This document shows, in pieces, positions 60,690-64,000 of a stretch of DNA of 64,000 nucleotides. Made by a program: the position numbers and the translations under genes. Under the pieces are notes generated by a model that made no database searches, had not been told where the DNA came from, and saw only the letters and a list, made by a program, of their open reading frames with translations. This DNA is from Portunus trituberculatus (lineage: Eukaryota; Arthropoda; Malacostraca; Decapoda; Portunidae), in the NCBI RefSeq assembly GCF_017591435.1, contig NC_059303.1, forward strand, positions 14,314,209 through 14,378,208, given 5' to 3'. Within the stretch, counting starts at the first letter, position 1. Every line of letters starts with the position of its first letter.

Positions 60690-62563
60690 CGAGATTTCTG
60701 GCATCTAGCCAATAATATCTCTAACAACTTTACTTCTTCGTCTTTCCCTCCTTTACTTCATCCAGATGGCTCTACAGCTGTCTCTTCTTTTTCTAAAGCT
60801 GAACTCTTCGCTCAAACCTTTGCTACCAACTCAACTTTGGATGATTCTGGGCATATTCCTCCTACTCCTCCACCCTCTGACTACTTCATCCCTAAAATTA
60901 AAATTCTTTATAAAGACGTTTTCCTGGCCCTCTCTGGCCTTGATTCTCGGAAGGCTTACGGTCCGGATGGAGTCCCTCCTGTTGTTCTCAAAACTGTGCT
61001 TCCGAACTCGCTCACTGCCTGGTCAAACTCTTTCATCTGTGTCTCTACTTCTATTTATCCTTCTTGCTGGAAGTTTGCTCACATTCAACCTGTCCCTAAA
61101 AAGGTGACCACTCCAATCCTTCTAACTACCGCCCTATAGCTTTGATTTCCTGCCTTTCTAAAGCCTTTGAGTCTATCCTTAATAGGAAGATAATGAGGCA
61201 TCTATCAGCTCACAACCTTCTCTCTGATTGCCAGTATGGTTTCCGTAAAGGCAGATCTACTGGTGATCTTCTTACTTTCCTAACTGAATCTTGGTCATCC
61301 TCTTTAGGGACTTCGGTGAAACCTTTGCTGTCGGCCTTGACATATCGAAAGCCTTCGATAGAGTCTGGCACAAATCTTTAATTTCTAAACTACCCTCCTA
61401 CGGATTCTATCCTTCTCTCTGTACCTTCATCTCCAGTTTCCTTTCCGATCGTTCTATTGCTGCTGTAGTAGACGGTCACTGTTCTTCCCTAAAACTATCA
61501 ACAGTGGTGTTCCACAGGGTTCTGTCCTATCACCCACTCTCTTTCTATTATTCATCAATGATCTCCTAAATCTGACTCAATGCCCTATCCACTCCTATGC
61601 TGATGATACCACCTGCATTATTCAACAGCGTTCAACAGACGCCCAACCCAACAACAATTAAATGACTCAAGGCGAGATGCTATAGGACGCCTAACTTCTG
61701 ATCTTTCACTTGTTTCTGATTGGGGCAGAGAAAACCTGGTTTTGTTCAATGCCTCAAAAACTCAATTTCTACAACTATCTACTCGACATAACCTTCCAGA
61801 CAACTATCCTCTCTTCTTCAATAACACTCAACTTCCCCTCTCCTCTACATTAAACACACTCGGTCTATCCTTCACTAAAAATCTAAACTGGAAATTTCAC
61901 ATCTCTACTCTTGCTAAATCAGCTTCCAAGAAGTTAGGTGTCCTATGGCGTCTTCGTCCATTTTTCTCTCCCTCCCAGCTGCTTGCTCTGTACAAGGGCC
62001 TTATCCGCCCGTGTATGGAGTATGGCTCTCATGTCTGGGGATCCACACACAGCTTTACTAAACAAGGTGGAATCTAAAGCTTTTCGTCTTATCAACTCTT
62101 CTCCTCTAACTGACTGTCTTGATTCTTTAAGTCACCGCCGCAATGTTGCATCTTTATCTGTCTTCTACCGCTGTTTTCATGCTGTCTGCTCTTCTGAACT
62201 TGCTAACTGCATGCCTTCCCCTCCTGCGGCCTCGCTGCACAAGACTCTCTACTTCTTCTCATCCCTATTCTGTCCATCTTCCTAATGCAAGAGTTAACCA
62301 GTATCTTCACTCCTTCATTCCCTACACTGGTAAACTCTGGAACTCTCTACCTGTGTCTGTATTTCCACCTGCCTATGACTTAAACTCTTTCAAAAGAGGA
62401 GTGTCAAGACACCTCTTACGTTAACTGGACCCTCCTTTTAGATTTTTTTGTTTTTCTCTTTCTACTTTCTTCTTAACAGGGCCTGGCAACCAGCGGGATT
62501 TTTTTTTCCAACACTATGTTTGCCCTTGGCCAGTGCCCTTGTAATGTAAAAAAAAAAAAAAAA
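60690..62563 (+). pseudogene. Jockey-like LINE, 5'-truncated, poly(A)-tailed
   Basis: Starts near the linker SRDFWHLANNISNN and reads into RT: LDSRKAYGPDGVPPVVLK (near 60940-61000), then a frameshift near 61110. RT then continues as FESILNRKIMRHLSAHNLLS, QYGFRKGRSTGDLL, LDISKAFDRVWHKSLISKL and SYADDTTC (catalytic YADD, near 61595). The C-terminal domain reads NASKTQFLQLSTRHNLPDN, LNTLGLSFTKNLNWKFHIS and GKLWNSLPVSVF and ends at the stop near 62422 (frames 61742-62077 and 62143-62424). At least five shifts. The 3' end is GCCAGTGCCCTTGTAATGT then poly(A). Confidence 0.95.
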
Positions 62564-62571
<8 letters not shown>

Positions 62572-62594
<23 letters not shown>

Positions 62595-62617
62595 GTAAAG
62601 AATATTTGAATAATATC

Positions 62618-62655
<38 letters not shown>
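62572..62655. repeat. (TC)n and (GA)n pair
   Basis: (TC)n at 62568-62594 and (GA)n at 62619-62655 are inverted complements around a 24-base spacer. Confidence 0.9.
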
Positions 62656-62658
<3 letters not shown>

Positions 62659-64000
62659 TGATTTATTGCTGCATTGATAATTAAATACCCACCCCCTGGA
62701 CAAATATATAAGGGTAGAGTATAAAAAAAATCTAAAGATATATAGTATACATTGCAGAATCATAAGTAAATAGATAAATACAGATATTGCTCATCTTATG
62801 AAGGGTTAATGAGGGTTCCTACATACAAAATCCGACTACATGCGACTTGCACGTGGCCCGCTCTGAAAACATCAACAAACACTCATTGCTGCGGCAGCGC
62901 TTGACGGAGGCCCAAAGCAACGTGACTCCGAGGTCCAGCAGTGGTGGCAACAGGACGTGACAGGCTTCAGTGGTACCGGTGCTGACAAGGTAATACACCA
63001 GCAGTCAAGTCAATGCCTGGGACTGAAGTAGCTAGCAAAACATTCTAGCAATGCTTTGACCTTCGTGCGTGTAAGCCGTTTTATTTATCCCTTCCAGTCG
63101 GCGTTGTTTAGGCTTGCATTATTATATGAAAATAATTTTTGTATAGACTCTGCAGCTTTCATCCACACAAACATATTTAATTTGGTAAAAATACAGGACA
63201 AGGTTTCCCTCCGTTTTCCCAGCATCCCCTACCACAGACATCAAGAAGTGGGTGGAGAAGGCAAAAATATATCAAATTTTGCAATAAAAAAATAAAAAAA
63301 AGCAAAAAACATATCTGGCTAAACTTTAAAATAAATACATAGAAAGCTCTATAATGTTTATAAAATCTAAACCTAAACTAACTTAGAGATCAGCCCTAAC
63401 TTAATCAAAATAAGCTACCCTACCCTACCCTACCTACTGCTAGAGATCTCTTTCAGTTTCACTGATGTAGGTATCAAAATACAGCCATTTATGCATACCT
63501 TATTCCTTTAATGTCAGGCTGTCGATTTTATAGATCTATTCAGCATAATGCTAATGATAAAAGAAAATTCATTCACAGTATATGTGCACATAGATACTTA
63601 CTAACATAGCCAAACAGATGCAACTATATTTGGCTGTAGAATGAATGAATGCACATTTCAGCAATTGTAAGCATGAATCATAACCAATCATTTAGCAGAC
63701 AAGCAGTAGTAAAGAAGAAAGATCGTAAAGGTGAAATATTGTACAACAACAAATTTTGTGTGTTGGGGAGTACCTATACATTGGTAACAGTTTGCAGAAT
63801 CATGTTAGATAACAGGAATAAAATCTTGAAGTCATATGGGCAGGCTGACAGGCAGGTAGACAGGAGAAAGCTTGAGTGTGGCCCTAAAGTAGCTACACAA
63901 GGCACTAGATTTTTTTGTTATATGTTTGGATTCATTAATTAATTTTGTGGGAAACACTCAGCACAGTAAATATCAAAATGAATGAGGAACTTGTGTAACA
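62656..64000. other. No recognisable gene
   Basis: A GC-richer part (62860-62995) ends with a donor-like GACAAG|GTAATAC at about 62990, but no protein is recognised. The rest is AT-rich. A 97-codon frame at 63649-63942 has no motif. (TACCC)n-like repeats at 63417-63441 are short. Confidence 0.45.

Noticed and set aside
63649..63942. 97-codon frame near the window end
   Set aside because: No motif, no clear splice signals and no neighbouring exon recognised.

Overview
This is a gene-poor, repeat-dense stretch of an animal nuclear genome, most likely a decapod crustacean and probably a crab-like species. The evidence is long (CA)n, (TA)n, (GA)n and (GGA)n microsatellites, several families of non-LTR retrotransposons of a kind common in decapods (CR1/L2-like and Jockey-like), tRNA-derived SINEs, and small hAT, pogo/Tigger and P-like DNA transposons. 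The organism call is an inference from repeat style. There is no rRNA, organelle or bacterial signal, and one 500-base assembly gap (3501-4000).

Two host genes can be read with confidence. The main one is a seven-coding-exon gene on the minus strand (45344 down to 18596) for the SMC5/6 kleisin subunit Nse4 (NSMCE4A). All exon junctions keep phase and the joined reading frame is 335 codons plus stop. Its introns hold most of the mobile DNA in the centre of the window. The second is a small single-exon coding region at 57080-57340 (+) for a UPF0729/C18orf32-type protein of 86 residues. A third intact exon, encoding a THAP zinc finger (59638-59965, +), lies inside a P-like transposon with long terminal inverted repeats and an 8-bp target duplication, so it is called as transposon-derived.

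Layout. 1-9.7 kb: a broken LINE, microsatellites, a hAT-like element (1901-2717) full of GGGTACCC palindromes, the gap, and tandem repeats. 9.7-14.6 kb: a CR1/L2-like LINE with its 3' tail, and two arrays of a roughly 120-bp satellite around LINE shards. 15.1-16.5 kb: a second hAT-like element. 17.1-18.5 kb: a LINE and a compound microsatellite downstream of NSMCE4A. 18.6-45.3 kb: NSMCE4A, whose introns contain a third hAT-like element, five SINE- or Tigger-type insertions, four LINE copies or large fragments, and foldback elements. 45.8-48.4 kb: a Jockey fragment between inverted arms, then a 530-bp foldback. 48.9-49.4 kb: candidate promoter and first exons. 50-56.9 kb: a LINE with a 599-codon open RT reading frame and a nearly full-length but decayed minus-strand LINE. 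57-60.5 kb: the C18orf32-like gene, a TIR element, a SINE and the P-like element. 60.7-62.6 kb: a Jockey-like LINE. The rest shows nothing I recognise.

The most notable architecture is coding exon 3 of NSMCE4A (28382-28512). It sits between two nearly identical tRNA-Val-headed SINEs in opposite orientation, each with intact Pol III A and B boxes. Next to them, two Tigger-type transposons have inserted into what looks like a single (TA)n tract.
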